Assembly (NCBI RefSeq): GCF_028858725.1
Contig: NC_084790.1
Span: 85,933,506-85,997,505, forward strand
DNA length: 64,000 nt
Reading direction: 5' to 3'
DNA from: Colius striatus
Taxonomy: Eukaryota; Chordata; Aves; Coliiformes; Coliidae
Part shown: positions 17,734 to 29,000 of the stretch, in pieces
How positions within the stretch are numbered: position 1 is the first letter of the stretch
Layout of the letters: each line of letters begins with the position of its first letter
The notes under the pieces: generated by a model
What the model was told of the DNA's origin: nothing
The model's input: only the letters and a program-made list of their open reading frames with translations
The model's database searches: none
Made by a program: the position numbers and the translations under genes

Positions 17734-18350
17734 TGCCGCAAAGTTTTTGGCTCTTGGCCTGAAAAACCCAGACTCGAAGTCTGAAAACCAGGCTCAAAGC
17801 CTGAAACCAGGCTCAAAGCCTGAAAAATGAACCAGACTCTAAGTCTGAAAAACCCAGGCTCGAAGCCTGAAAAACCAGCTCCAAGCCTACTTCATGTGGC
17901 GATCAACCCAGGGTCCGATTCTCAGCTGGGTGGGAAGAAATCAGTCCTACTCAGTGTGAGTGATAGCAGAAATCTTCTCTAACTTATATACCCAGCAGCT
18001 TCAAAGCTAGCTCAGCAACAGCAGCTAATAGATTACATTCTCATGTTCATCCTACTTGCGGTTTCTGCCATAAGCAAGCTCCCTCACATTTTCCCATCTT
18101 GTTTTACTCCAAAGTTGTTTTCGACCTTGAGCTGTTAGCTCGTTAGCTGAAAACAGCCCGACCTTGAGGGAGCAGAAAGCGGCCTGCTGTCTGTGCTGAC
18201 TACGTGACAGCAACTGCTTTAACCGTGGCTCTGACTCTGGTCTTGATTGTGCATTAAATTCATATAACTAGAACTCAGATTGCCTTGCCCCATCGGGCCT
18301 AACATTATACCCTGGGATGCATGTCCATGCTCCCTCATATTTTCTCCACA
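17734..18350 (-). mobile_element. Solo LTR of an endogenous retrovirus (617 bp)
   Basis: Read on the minus strand the block starts TGTGGAGAAAATATG and ends TTTGCGGCA, so it has the TG...CA ends of an LTR, and it lies between perfect 6-bp repeats GGATCC. A TATATAAG box is on the minus strand at 17983-17990, about 360 nt into the LTR, placing U3 upstream and R/U5 at 17734 to about 17960. No second LTR or viral gene is adjacent, so it is a solo LTR left by recombination. The R/U5 part contains the hairpin array 17769-17869. No clear AATAAA is seen for the LTR's own transcript. It lies 83 bp after the ELAC1 stop, antisense to it. Confidence 0.85.
17769..17869 (-). repeat. Tandem array of five perfect hairpins in LTR R/U5
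   Basis: Five units, at 17769-17783, 17789-17803, 17808-17822, 17833-17847 and 17855-17869. Each has a 6-bp perfect stem and 3-nt loop, separated by A-rich spacers on the plus strand. Units 2, 3 and 5 have stem CAGGCT/AGCCTG; units 1 and 4 have CAGACT/AGTCTG, so the stem stays paired although the sequence changes. Weaker half-units flank the array (about 17747-17762 and 17875-17888). Confidence 0.9.
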
Positions 18351-18356
18351 GGATCC
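18351..18356. repeat. Right target-site duplication of the LTR
   Basis: GGATCC directly after the CA end of the LTR, identical to 17728-17733. Confidence 0.8.
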
Positions 18357-18440
18357 CAAGTCATTCTGTTCTGTGGCACACACAGAACGTTCACAAACTG
18401 GAGATAGTAACGGGTACAGTAAGTCTTGCTTTTGTAAAAG

Positions 18441-18446
18441 AATAAA
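18441..18446 (+). terminator. ELAC1: Candidate ELAC1 polyadenylation signal
   Basis: First canonical AATAAA on the plus strand after the ELAC1 stop. If used, the ELAC1 3' UTR would run through the whole antisense LTR. An ATTAAA inside the LTR at 18253-18258 is an alternative. Confidence 0.45.
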
Positions 18447-20376
18447 AAACTGATACTGAAAGATCTGGACCTTGGAATAAGTTTGGTTTCAGACATGGAG
18501 CCTCCTCAGAAATGCCACGTGTAGGCTGGCACCAGCCTTCACGGCCCTGGGGTTTTCCTTGGTCCACCAGTTGCTACAACAGAGCACTGGATCATCTCTG
18601 CAGTATAGTTTAAGAACTCTTCCCTGTTTCAAATGACATCCATTTCACACTTGTGTAGAGTACTTTGTGACTCTTACTGATGTCTATGCCAGAGGAATAT
18701 TACACTGCCAGAATATTACGTTGCCAGAAATAATGACTCTGACAATGACTCTCTGGCTGGGGAGCCTACAGGTCATGCAGTGGCCTGTTCTTTCTACCCA
18801 TTCTCAAGTTCGGGAGCTAATTCTCCCTTTGCATGTGAAATCAGGCTTCCTGTCAAAAGTGAATCAGTTGTAACAACGCAGTTAATTTGGAGCTCTAAGT
18901 TTGTATACCCCTTCCTGCATCTGTGACGTTTTAGGAGTGTGCTCTGAAAGTTCGTAGGCAGATGAGAAGGTTTTCCTAAAGTGTCCTTACAGTTGCATTT
19001 TCAGAGACAAATTATCCTGATAAAAGCATATCTACCCTATAAAAGCTGAAACACTTCATCACCTTATAACAAACACTGGAAGCTCTGGCTGGTTTCAGTA
19101 CAGCTGCTGGAGTTTGTGCTGGTACTTTTGTACAATTGATGGCAATCCAGGTGGAAAATGAATGGGCTTTAATGCACAATTCCCCTCTGTGCTTTCAACA
19201 TAGAGTAACAAAGCTCCAAAAACCAGAGCTCTTGAAAGTTCTCTCCCTTGTAAATGGTGCCCCTCTCAAAGGTGGGTTGTGTGCAGTGCGAATCCTCACC
19301 CAGACTGAGCTGGTGAGACGAAGAAGTTAAATCCTGCAGGTGGTTTTCTTCACTAAGAGTGTATTTGGCTGTAATTAAGCAACAATCTTCAAAGAAAAAT
19401 AAAATGAGTGTGATTTCCTAGTGTTTGCCTAAATTGATTGAATTGAATCCAGTATCTTATCCCCACCTTTCAAACAGTCTCTTACCTGTGGTTGGGGTAA
19501 CTCCAAGTTGAATTACACCAACATTAATATTTCATGCTACAAATGCTTCTTAAAAAAAAAAATGAAACCCCAAAACACTGGGAAGAGTGAGAATGTGACT
19601 TCAGGAGCAGAAATTCACTGATCTCTATGGTTTCTCTGTTAAGAATGGCATATAGCAGTTGGAGCACATAGGTCAAGCAGTGACCTGTTCTTTGTGCCCA
19701 TAAGTTGTTTTGTAAGACAAAAATGAATGTCAGGTGCAGAGATTGTGATACCACACTACTTTGTGCAGTCCACAGCTGAGCAGACTCTTGCTATTCTATG
19801 TTTTCCACAGTAAAGGAATAACTTTCTTCATTGTCCTGACCTCCCATGCTACAACTACTTCAGCAGTGGAACAGCCAACAATTCCTACTTCTAAGCCATT
19901 CACAGCTGTGATAAGAAGCTCAGGGACCAAGTGGAAATCCACTGGATACCACCTTCAAATGACAAAGGATGGAAAGACAACCAAGGGGCAACCCAAAAGC
20001 CTGTGCAACCTGAAATGTGTGCACCCACTGCTGCAGCTCATGTCTCCACGATGCTGGGTGCATTGTGGCCAAAAATGGGGAGCTGCTTGGGATGAGTTAA
20101 TACATCATCCCATCTCATAAATACATCCTAAATATGATTTAGGATCTAAATTCAAAACAACAACGAGTATTTTGGATAAAGAGCAAGGGGAAGAGTGTAT
20201 CAAATGGAAGCAGTGGTCTTCAGGGATTAAGGCTGGAGACTTTGTTGTGCAGAGGTGATGTGCTAGTGCATCTTTTTAATGGCCATTTTTTTCTGTATGG
20301 ACAAGGAAAGGAGGAAATGCTTGTTTCATCTTAGCTGAGAAGGAAAGCTGCCTGGCATTTTCTGGAGCAATGGGCT
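18447..20376. other. ELAC1-SMAD4 spacer, first part
   Basis: No gene recognised. Two 41-bp segments 900 bp apart (18761-18801 and 19661-19701) match at about 34 of 41 positions and may be remnants of an old repeat. The rest appears unique. Confidence 0.5.
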
Positions 20377-21152
20377 GGGGGCAATGGGATGAGGTTCGAC
20401 AAGGCCAAAGGCTGGGTCCTGCCCTTGTGCCACACCAAAAACAGGCACCGCTCCAGGCTGGGGCAGAGGGGCTGGAAAGCTGCTGCAGGGAAAGAGCCTG
20501 GGGAGGTTGGTGCCAGAGGCTGAACGTGAGCCAGCAGCATGCCCAGGGGGGCAAGAAAGCCAAGGGCATCCTGGCTGGGATCAGCAGTGGGGTGGCAGCA
20601 GGAGCAGGGCAGGGATTGTCCCCTGTGCTGGGCCCTGGGGAGGCTGCATCTCAAGGGCTGTGTCAGTGCTGGGCCCCTCACTCACTGCCACAGGGACACT
20701 GAGGGGCTGCAGCGTGGCCAGAGCCGGGCACAGAGCTGGGGAAGGGGCTGGAGCACAAGGGGCTGGGCAGGGGCTGAGGGAATGGGGGTGTTGAGCCTGG
20801 AGAAGAGGAGGCTGAGGGGAGACAGCAGCACTCTCTGACACTCCCTCACAGGGGGCTTAATTGAGGTGGGGGTCAGTCTCTTCTCTCCAGTAATGAATGT
20901 CAGGACAAGAGGAAATCGGCTCAAATTGTGCCAGGGAAGGTTTAGCCTGGACCTGGAAAGCAAGAACTTTTTCACTGAGAGGGTTATTAAGCTTTGGCTC
21001 AGGCTGCCCAAGGGGGTGGTGCAGTCACCATCACTGGAGATACTTCAGCAGCCGTGGGGCTGAGGGCTGTGGGTTAGTGGTGGGCTTGGCAGGGTGAGAG
21101 GAGGGGTTGGACTCGATTTTAAAGGTCTTTTCCAACCACACAAATGCTATGG
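20377..21152 (+). repeat. CR1 LINE, about 775-bp 3' part
   Basis: Sense orientation. Starts in the ORF2 region (atgaggttcgacaaggccaa, then gagccagcagcatgcccagg), passes gcctggagaagaggaggctg and aggctgcccaagggggtggt and ends with ggttggactcgattttaaag and ggtcttttccaacca. The frame is broken in several places relative to CR1 ORF2, so it is inactive. It is the longest sense CR1 in the window. Confidence 0.92.
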
Positions 21153-23102
21153 AGGCCAGATTAACTGTATGGCCATCGTTTTTATAAACTAGTTTTGTTT
21201 TGGCCTGTTGGTGAACGAGGGCACATTCAGTAATTTCACATTACATGAAATTCCTGTATTTTCAATTCAATGTATTTCAGTATTGGTAATCAAGTTACAG
21301 TTGTCTATTTGTGAGCAGACCCATGTGTCTTTCCTTACCATGGCCCACTCTTCTAAGTCTGGATACTAAATTACTTTATAAATCTGACTGGTAGTGAGGC
21401 TTGAATTAAATTAATGGGAACATGTGTGCCAGTAAGGACAGAAACATTTGGACCATAAATTGTCTCTTTTTGCAATGAGTTTATCTTCCCATTAGCCATT
21501 TCTTCTTAATTAGTGGAGCACAAAATTCCTTTGCATCAAAATATATCTGCCTGACAGTTTTTCATCTGGTCTGGTCCTGTGGGGACTGAGAGGGTGTTTT
21601 AACCAATTCTGGGTATGTAAAAGAACATTTATCTTCTATTTTTTTTAAGTTTTGGATAACTTATTTTAAACATTCTTCTGCTTTCCTGGAGGAGTTCCTC
21701 TAAGTTTGGTTCCTTTTTTTTTCAGTTGGTACCATCAATGGGACTTGCTAAACTGCAAAAAAAAAGGCTTCTTGTGTTACAGGAAAGAGGAGGAGGGAGG
21801 AAATAAGACATGAAGAGTTTTGTTAACAACAGAAATGTTCTTGAGTTTTGCATGTAGCCGAAGAGCATTGATAGAGGGAGTGAGGGTGAGATCTGCATGA
21901 GCTTGCAAAAAGGGGTTGAGAAATAAGTTACCTACATATTCTGAGCATGGTGCAGTCTGTGTTGAGGATGGGCTTTAAATCCAGCTGGGAAAGGGATCCT
22001 CGATGAGCTTGAAGTGATTCAGCCTTTACTATCAACATCTCCCTATGCCCACAGAGGGACTCGTCATCTGTCTATGTAGAGAAAATACCATTTGGGAGCT
22101 TTGTTATTTTTAAAAAGACTTTTAAAATAATTTGCTCTTACTGAATTATGTTCATTTATAAGGAAAAGGATATTAATTATTTACTCTGAATGGTTTCATT
22201 CTAGAAATCTCATTGCTGTTGAGGTGGGAGCACTGATCCAGGTCTCACTGAAAATCGATTGTTTGGCACATAGTCACCAGAACAACTTAATGCAGTTTTT
22301 ATTAATAATAAAAACATATTGACTGAGATCCTGAGGTAGAACAAGTTGCAGAAGTTTGATCAAAATAACATTTTGGGGAGAGAGAGCGGGGACAATTGAT
22401 CCTGCCAGTGCAATCACTTGATATTTGAAAGCTGTTTGAGTTCTACAGAGTTTAGGTGGTTGGAAAAACTACCAGGTTGTTGGACATGGTATCTCTGTAG
22501 CCTTTCAGAATCACTTTAGCAGCCTACAAAGGCCCTTCCCAGGACTAACTGTTGCTTGAGCTTTGGATAAATATGAGGCAGCAGCTCAACATCTTCCCTG
22601 GTGAAGATGTTCATGCACCTGCTCATGCACCTCCCAAATTCCACGTTTCACTCTCTGGTTGTGCAGGACATCACAGTGATTGCTTTATGAGCCCCAAACC
22701 AGATTTACCTATCAATACAGAGAGCAACCATGACACGTGGGGTACCTGTAAGATACCTAATTCAGGTCCTGTCAGATTGAATACAACATTCATGCTGCAG
22801 AGGTGAATTAATCACACCATAACCCAGCTGCCATGTCATCTTTGGACATCCCATTCTTGGATCTGCAAGCTGTTCACACCTGCTTGATAAGTAAGGGGAA
22901 AGATTGAAGCAAATTTCCCCATACCCTTTCATCTCCACTCTTAAAACATTTCTGTCTGTAAAGATGGCTGCATGTTGAAAAGATGTTTAATACCCACTAT
23001 CAATAGTGGCAGTTCGTTGCTTCCCAATGGTATAGGTGAGTCTCTGGTTCATGGTTTGTCTTGAAAGGAAACTAGGGCTATTGCCAATGGAAGGAAACAT
23101 AC
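21153..23102. other. ELAC1-SMAD4 spacer, middle part
   Basis: AT-rich, unique-looking sequence between two CR1 copies. No coding, RNA or mobile feature was recognised. Confidence 0.5.
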
Positions 23103-23586
23103 TCAATTTTGGGCCACCCACTCACTGCCAGAGGGACACTGAGGGGCTGCAGTGTGGTCAGAAACAGGCACAGAGCTGGGGAAGGGGCTGGAGCCCAAGG
23201 ATGCTGGGGAGGGGCTGAGGGGGTGTTCAGCCTGGAGGAGGCTGAGGGGAGCGTTCTCTGCAGCTCTCTGACAGGAGGCTGTGGCCAGGGGAACCAGTCT
23301 CTGCTCTGAGGCTACAAGTGACAGGACAAGAGAGACAGCCTGAAGTTGCCCAAGGGAAGGTTGAAATTGGAGCTGAGGCAGAACTGTTTCTCTGACAAGA
23401 CTGTCAGCCCCTGTGTCAGGTTGCTCAGGGAGGTGGGGGAGTCCCATCCCTGGAGGGATCCCAAAGCCGTGGAGCTGATGTGCTGAGGGTCATGGGTTGG
23501 TGGTGGGTTGAGCAGGGTGAGGGGAGGGGGTGGACTTCATGAGCTTAAAGGTCTTTTCCAACCAAAACAATTCTGTGATTCTATGA
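23103..23586 (+). repeat. CR1 LINE 3' fragment
   Basis: Sense copy: ccactcactgccagagggac, gcctggaggaggctgagggg, gtcaggttgctcagggaggt, then ggtcttttccaaccaaaac and a tail ending ttctgtgattctatg. It has several internal deletions relative to the copy at 20377 but is clearly of the same type. Confidence 0.9.
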
Positions 23587-23904
23587 TGTTATATTTACAT
23601 TTTACTATTTTCTACCATATAACCAACGGGAAATCTGAAAATCACACTGCTTGGTGCTCAGCATCAACATTTTGCAGCGTTCACCTCCCTATTTGAGTGA
23701 ATCATCTCCCAGGATGAGGGGGTGCAGCTGGTTCTGCAAGCAGGAGAGGGAAGAGACGGTGCTTGCTGATTGCAAATTATGTCATGATTTGGGGTTTTCT
23801 TACTATTATATACCTTGGAGAGGGAGGGGAAGCACTGGTGTGTAACTTGCCAGCCTGGGTGCTGGTGTAGGCAGCTCGTTAGCACGTGGGTTTGCTGTAC
23901 TCAT

Positions 23905-23927
23905 GGACTCATGGGGTCCATGAGTCC
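23905..23927. repeat. 23-bp perfect inverted repeat
   Basis: 10-bp arms GGACTCATGG and CCATGAGTCC around a GGT loop, preceded by a partial direct copy (actcatgg). No known element explains it. Confidence 0.7.
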
Positions 23928-24514
23928 TGCACAGAACGTGCACCCCCTTGAACTGAATCTCTCACTTCGCATCCACAACACTTCAAAAACTCTGGAAATA
24001 GATCATTTGCTTCGCACTCAGCAAATCTTGGTGTGAAGAGGCTCCGATTACATCTACCCAGGAAAAGATGACAAATATAGCAGCCTTTTACATTGCTTTT
24101 CCTCACTATGATCTTCGTAAGGACGTGGAAGTGACTGTAAATGACTTTGTAGCACGAGCAGGAAATTTTGCTATGGCAGTGTAACAAATTTTTTACATTT
24201 CCCTCATTCTTAGTTCTTACCAGAGTAGCTGTGACAGCACAGCAGCACCCTGCCAAACACCCCCCCTTGTTTAGCAAAAGTTGGTTGTTTGGTTAGGGGT
24301 TTTTTTTTTCAGTGGATGTAGTATTTTGTGCACCTTTTCCCTTCTGATTTGCATTGTAATGGTGGCCTGACACCACAAAGGAAGAAAGATGTAATCTGCT
24401 ACTTTGAAGAAAAAATTTGACCCTTTCAGATGGATTCCTCTGGAAAATTTGCTTTGCTGGGTGAGGTGATGAGGAATGGGAAAAGCTGCTGCCTTCATAG
24501 CCCAGTGCATTTGT

Positions 24515-25112
24515 CAGGGTTGGGTGTGTGGGGCTTTGCCCTTTTGGAGGTTGCATTTGTGGGTCTTTGAGTTTGTTTGCCTTGCATTTGCTGGGCCTTC
24601 ATCTTCTGGGAGTTGCATTTGTGGAGCTTTGCATTTGTGAGGATGTGCATGTTTTGGGGTCACATTTGTGGGGTTTTGCATCTGTGGGGCTGTGCATCTG
24701 CTGAGGCCACATCTCTGGGGTTTAGGTTTTGTGGGGTTTCGTATCTATGGGGCTGTGCATCTGTTGGGGTTGTGCTTGTGGGGCTTTTGCACTTGTGGGA
24801 TGGTGCCTCTCTTGGGGTTGTGTTTGTGGGGCTTTTAACTTCTCGGGGTTGCATTTCCAGGGCTTTGCACATATAGGGATTGTAATTCTGAGACCATACA
24901 TTTCTAGCTGTTGCAGCTGCGTGGTTACCCATTTATGGGCGTTGCATATGCAGGAGGGGATTTTCACCCTGTTCGTTTGTTTGGGGTTGGATTTGTAGGG
25001 CTTTCAACTTCTAAGGGCTGTGTTTATGGGGTCTTACGCTCCCAGGGGTTGCATTTAGAGGGTTTTGCAATTACGAGGCCTGCATTTGCGTGTTTTATTT
25101 GCACTTACAGGG
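24515..25112 (+). repeat. Degenerate G-rich minisatellite, about 16-bp unit
   Basis: About 600 bp of back-to-back variants of TTGCATYTGTGGGGCT (15-17 bp, often alternating in pairs), most regular at 24610-24880 and decaying toward 25110. The repeat makes the plus strand T+G-rich with many GGGG runs and few stops, which creates artificial open frames in it. It stops about 90-100 bp before the SMAD4 CpG island. Confidence 0.85.
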
Positions 25113-25189
25113 GCTGCGGTGGCGGACCTGCTCGTTTTTTGGGGGTGCACTTATTTTTGGCGCTGTGCCTTTTCTCAGCAGCACTTGCG

Positions 25190-26040
25190 GTCAGCCCCGC
25201 CGCCGGACGCCAACCACAAACATAAACCGAGAACGCGCCCGCCCGCGCCGCTGTCCGCCTGCCGGCGGCGCGCTAACCGCGGGACGGCGTGCGCGCAGGC
25301 GCAGTGGCGGCGGGTGGCGGCGCGGGGTGTGTGTATGGGGGGGGTGTTACCCGGATGTGGCGCATGCGCGGAGGCGCCTGGACGTGTCGGCGGCGGCCGC
25401 GGAGTGCGAGCGGCCGGAGCCGCGGCAACAACAACAACAACAGCGGCGGCAGCGAGGAGGCGGCGGCGGAGCTGACGGGGGTGGCCGTCCCGGGGCGGCC
25501 GGGGCCCCCCCTTCCCCGCGCCGCGGGCCCGTGAGCGCAGCTCCGCCCCGGCCCGGCCCGGCCGCAGCCCGCGGAGGGGAGGGCGGGGGGGCGGAGGCCT
25601 GGCCCGCTCCGCCGCACCGGGGCTGGCCGAGGCGAGGGAAGGCTTCCCCCCTCCCTCCCCCCGCCGCCGCCTCTCACCACAGCCGCAGGCCGCGCCCGGA
25701 GAGCGGCCGCTCCGCCGCCGCCCGCGGCCCAGGTAACATCCGCTCTCGGCTCCCGGCGAGGCCGGCCGCAGCGCGCCCCTCACACCCCCGCTCCCGCCCG
25801 TCGCGTCCGGCCGCTCCCCGCCCCGCGGCCCCGCGCCGCCCGGGGCTTCGCCTCGGCCGCGCTGCGCAGAGTTCTCCTCCGCGGCTGCTGTCCCATCTCC
25901 CCCTCCCCCCGCTTTCCCCGAGCCAGAAACAAATATAATCCGCCCTCCCCGCCCCCAAACTTCTCGTCTTTAGTGTTTTTGAGACCTTGGTGCCCTCCCT
26001 AAAGGCTCTCCGGCCGGCCCGGCCCCCGTTAAACTTTCCG
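25190..26040 (+). promoter_or_regulatory. SMAD4: CpG island and promoter of SMAD4
   Basis: About 850 bp of extreme G+C with dense CpG. A perfect palindromic NRF1-type site GCGCATGCGC is at 25360-25369, next to an ETS-like CCGGATGT at 25351-25358. No TATA box is evident, fitting a CpG-island housekeeping promoter with dispersed starts. Long open frames here are caused by base composition only. Confidence 0.88.
25370..25732 (+). other. SMAD4: Probable SMAD4 noncoding exon 1 (5' limit approximate)
   Basis: A consensus donor CCCAG/gtaaca at 25732/25733 is the best exon end in the island. The next SMAD4 exon begins at 35200 with 5' UTR, so a noncoding first exon is required. It would contain a short (CAA)n run at 25424-25439 followed by GGC repeats. 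The 5' end is a guess placed just after the NRF1 site. Confidence 0.55.
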
Positions 26041-29000
26041 TTCGTGCAGACCGCGCTCCTGGAGCTCTCTCTCTCCCACGCTGGATAATGCCCTGGCTGC
26101 TTTTTGTGGGAGCCCCTTTGCGTTTAGTTCTTTAAAATTTGCCATCTTATTTGCAGTAACGGAAAACGGTGCTTTTAGCTGACTTTTCAGACAACGCGGG
26201 GCTGCTTAGTGCAAGGGGTGTTAATTAAGGGTTATTCTTTCTTTACTATCTTCTTTTTTCCTTCCCGTTTCTGGGATAGTTTGTGACTTGCAGCGTAGTG
26301 GAGTCTTACAGGTTTTACCACGGAAGGCAGGTTAATTTATGGGGTAATCTAGTTGTGGGTTAGGTGTGTTATTAGTTCGAGCCTAAATTGTACTACTGCA
26401 AACCAACCGTTGTCAAACATAGGGTTGGAGTAGAATCGCGGTGTCTTTTACCACCGCTTCTCAAAGAATCTTGCTTCTGAATGGTGTGCTACTGTCAGCA
26501 GGCAAGAGGGCTTTCAATCTCTGCAATAGCTGGCATCTTCTGAAACGGTCAGACTCTTATGCTGGTAGTACTTTGTTCAGTAATGGAGGTAAAAATCCAC
26601 TCAAGGCTGTTGAAATAGCTATACTGCCCTATAAAACAGCACGTTTTTGTACTCCAGCCATCACGATAAGTAGGGAACTTGTCCTTGTGGCCCTCCTCAT
26701 ATCTTGGCCAGATTGCTACTGGAAGGAGTTTCTTCTTGCTTTGCATTCATGAAGCTCTTTTGATTTGCTTGTTGCATAAGCATGCGTTGTTTAATATTGA
26801 TGTAGAAACTTTCTTTCAAAGAGATGAAGCCTAAAGAGAAGCAGTAAGTGCCTCAAACTGATTAGAATTTCTTTTTTAAGTAGATGGCTCTTTACACCAA
26901 GAGTTTGAGCACAGCTAACACAATAGGGATGTGGCTATTGAGAGGTATCAGCAGATTTAGCAAAGAACAAAGGTGCTGAGAGAGTGGATTGGCTGATCCT
27001 GGTGAGGAGCTGCCTTCTCTGTGTTGGTGTTAAGATACTACTGGAATTTTAGGACTCTTGTTTTTTCTGTATTGTTAATCTCGTGAAAAACTCTGCTTTT
27101 GGTTGTGGCTGGAATTTTCCATGCTTGCTTTGCCCAGAGGTGATTTTTTTTTTCTCCCTGTGAAGCTTGAACAAACGCAGAGAACATTATCCCTGTGCAA
27201 ATTACAATAAAGAACAGATGTTATCTAATACACCTATTGCTAGGGTATCAAAACGTGACGTACAAGTGAAAAATCACACGGCTTCTGCCTGAGCGAGGCC
27301 TGACTCTGCCTTTTGTCGCTCGGCAGAGCTACAGCTGTTTCCTCTGTTTGTGAGGTTTTGACAAATTCCTACTTGTCCATGTCAAGGGAAGCCTTGTGCA
27401 AGATGATGAGTCTCGCAGGATACTGAGGAAGAGTTAAGTTCAGGTTTACTCTGCCTTTCTACTGCGAGGACTTCTGTTCCCTTTTGCTTTCTGAATGTGT
27501 TCTCTCCCGCTGTTCCCAGATTTTCGCCCTCCTCTGGGTGCTAGGATGAGAAGGAGATGGCCTCTTGCTCAGTGAGACACCAAGTATGCCCTCTGCAAGG
27601 GCAGAAAGTGCAAGATGCCTAGATCTGTGTTGCAGAAATAGACATAGTTACAGAGGAATTTACTGCCCTTCCCACTCTTGTGGTGTAACGTGCAGTGGTC
27701 TTTCCTCCTCTGACCCTACAGAAGCCTGTATTGAAAAGGAGGGGTTTTTTTAAGCTGCATGCTTTCTCAAAAGTAAAAAACAGAGAAGAAAGGAGATCTA
27801 GAACAAACAAAAAAATTGCAGCTCTCCAGGATTTAAAATGTGTGTGTGTGTGTAGTCACATCAGCATAGCAGCTTTACCTTGAGTCCAGCTTCCCACATA
27901 TTCCAAGACAAGGATTTGATTGTCGTGTTTGCTTTTGTTTTTTTTTTAACTGTTGTTCTTGAACAAGACCAGCAGCAGAAACATTTGCTCCCTTTGCAGG
28001 GTCGGTCTGTTGCATTTGTCAAGTGCTTCTGGAGTGCACCAGGTGGGAGCTGGGAGGAGCAGAGATGCCGAGAGCTTCAGCTGGGCAGTGGCATCAGATC
28101 AGTTCCTTCCCCAGAGAAATGGCTGCTCACACTTTTTAACCGTTGATTTCTGTTGAGATGAAAGAGTTGTCCCTCCGAGTTGGCTTAAAAACTCTTCTCC
28201 TTTCATACTGTCACGTGTCTTAAGTTTTTCTGTAGCTACTGACAGCGAGATGAGCAGAATTGATACTGGTGATTCAGATATGCACACAAAAATAGTATTC
28301 TGGGGAATGTTAGCTCTTACTGTACAGAGTTTAGTGCCTTCTTAGTACTCTTTCTCTCGCTCTTTAATGCTAATTGTTCTTATGTCTACAAACATTTTGT
28401 TCGTGTTCACCCTTTGGGCAAGTAGATAATAGTTTAATGTGCTGGAAAGTATCTGCAGTTGAATCATTTATATCTTTGTCAAATCGTGAACTGCCTTTTT
28501 GTTTTATCGGTTTATGGATTTTTCTTTATCGTATTTTATCATAAAACTCCTGCCACAGCATTATTAAACAGCAGAACTCCGTAGTAAATGTTTTGGTGGT
28601 TAAAAAGCTATCAAACAGATACGCTGCTTTTCTGACATCTTCGTGTTCATCTAATTTTGGAAGCAACAGCTTATGCAAGAGCCTTTCTTCTCCTTTATTC
28701 GTGTGAAATGTTCTAGCAAGATGTCAATTTGTACGCTATTCTAATTAGCCAGTTCGTTACCGTTGTGTAACTGGCTGGTATCAGACTGCTGGAAATCTGG
28801 GGTGGCTGTTGCTGGTGAATTGTGCTCCCAGACTATTGGTGGCAGCTGCAAGCAAACAAGTTTGTGGGTTTTTTTCTTAGATACAGTTACCTTCATATTG
28901 GCAGTTTGGGAATACTTTTTTTTGTCACTTGGATAGAGGTTTTTTTTGTTGCCATTAATTCCTTTCCCTCCTCTCCCCAGTGTAGGGCTCCCCAAAACTG

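Noticed and set aside
24577-24876. Open frame with a Trp/Gly/Cys-rich periodic peptide
   Set aside because: It is the translation of the degenerate minisatellite, and the periodicity follows the DNA unit.
25090-25938. Long open frames on both strands through the SMAD4 CpG island
   Set aside because: They are Pro/Arg/Gly/Ala-rich artefacts of extreme G+C, overlap in several frames and show no domain. The region is promoter and noncoding exon.
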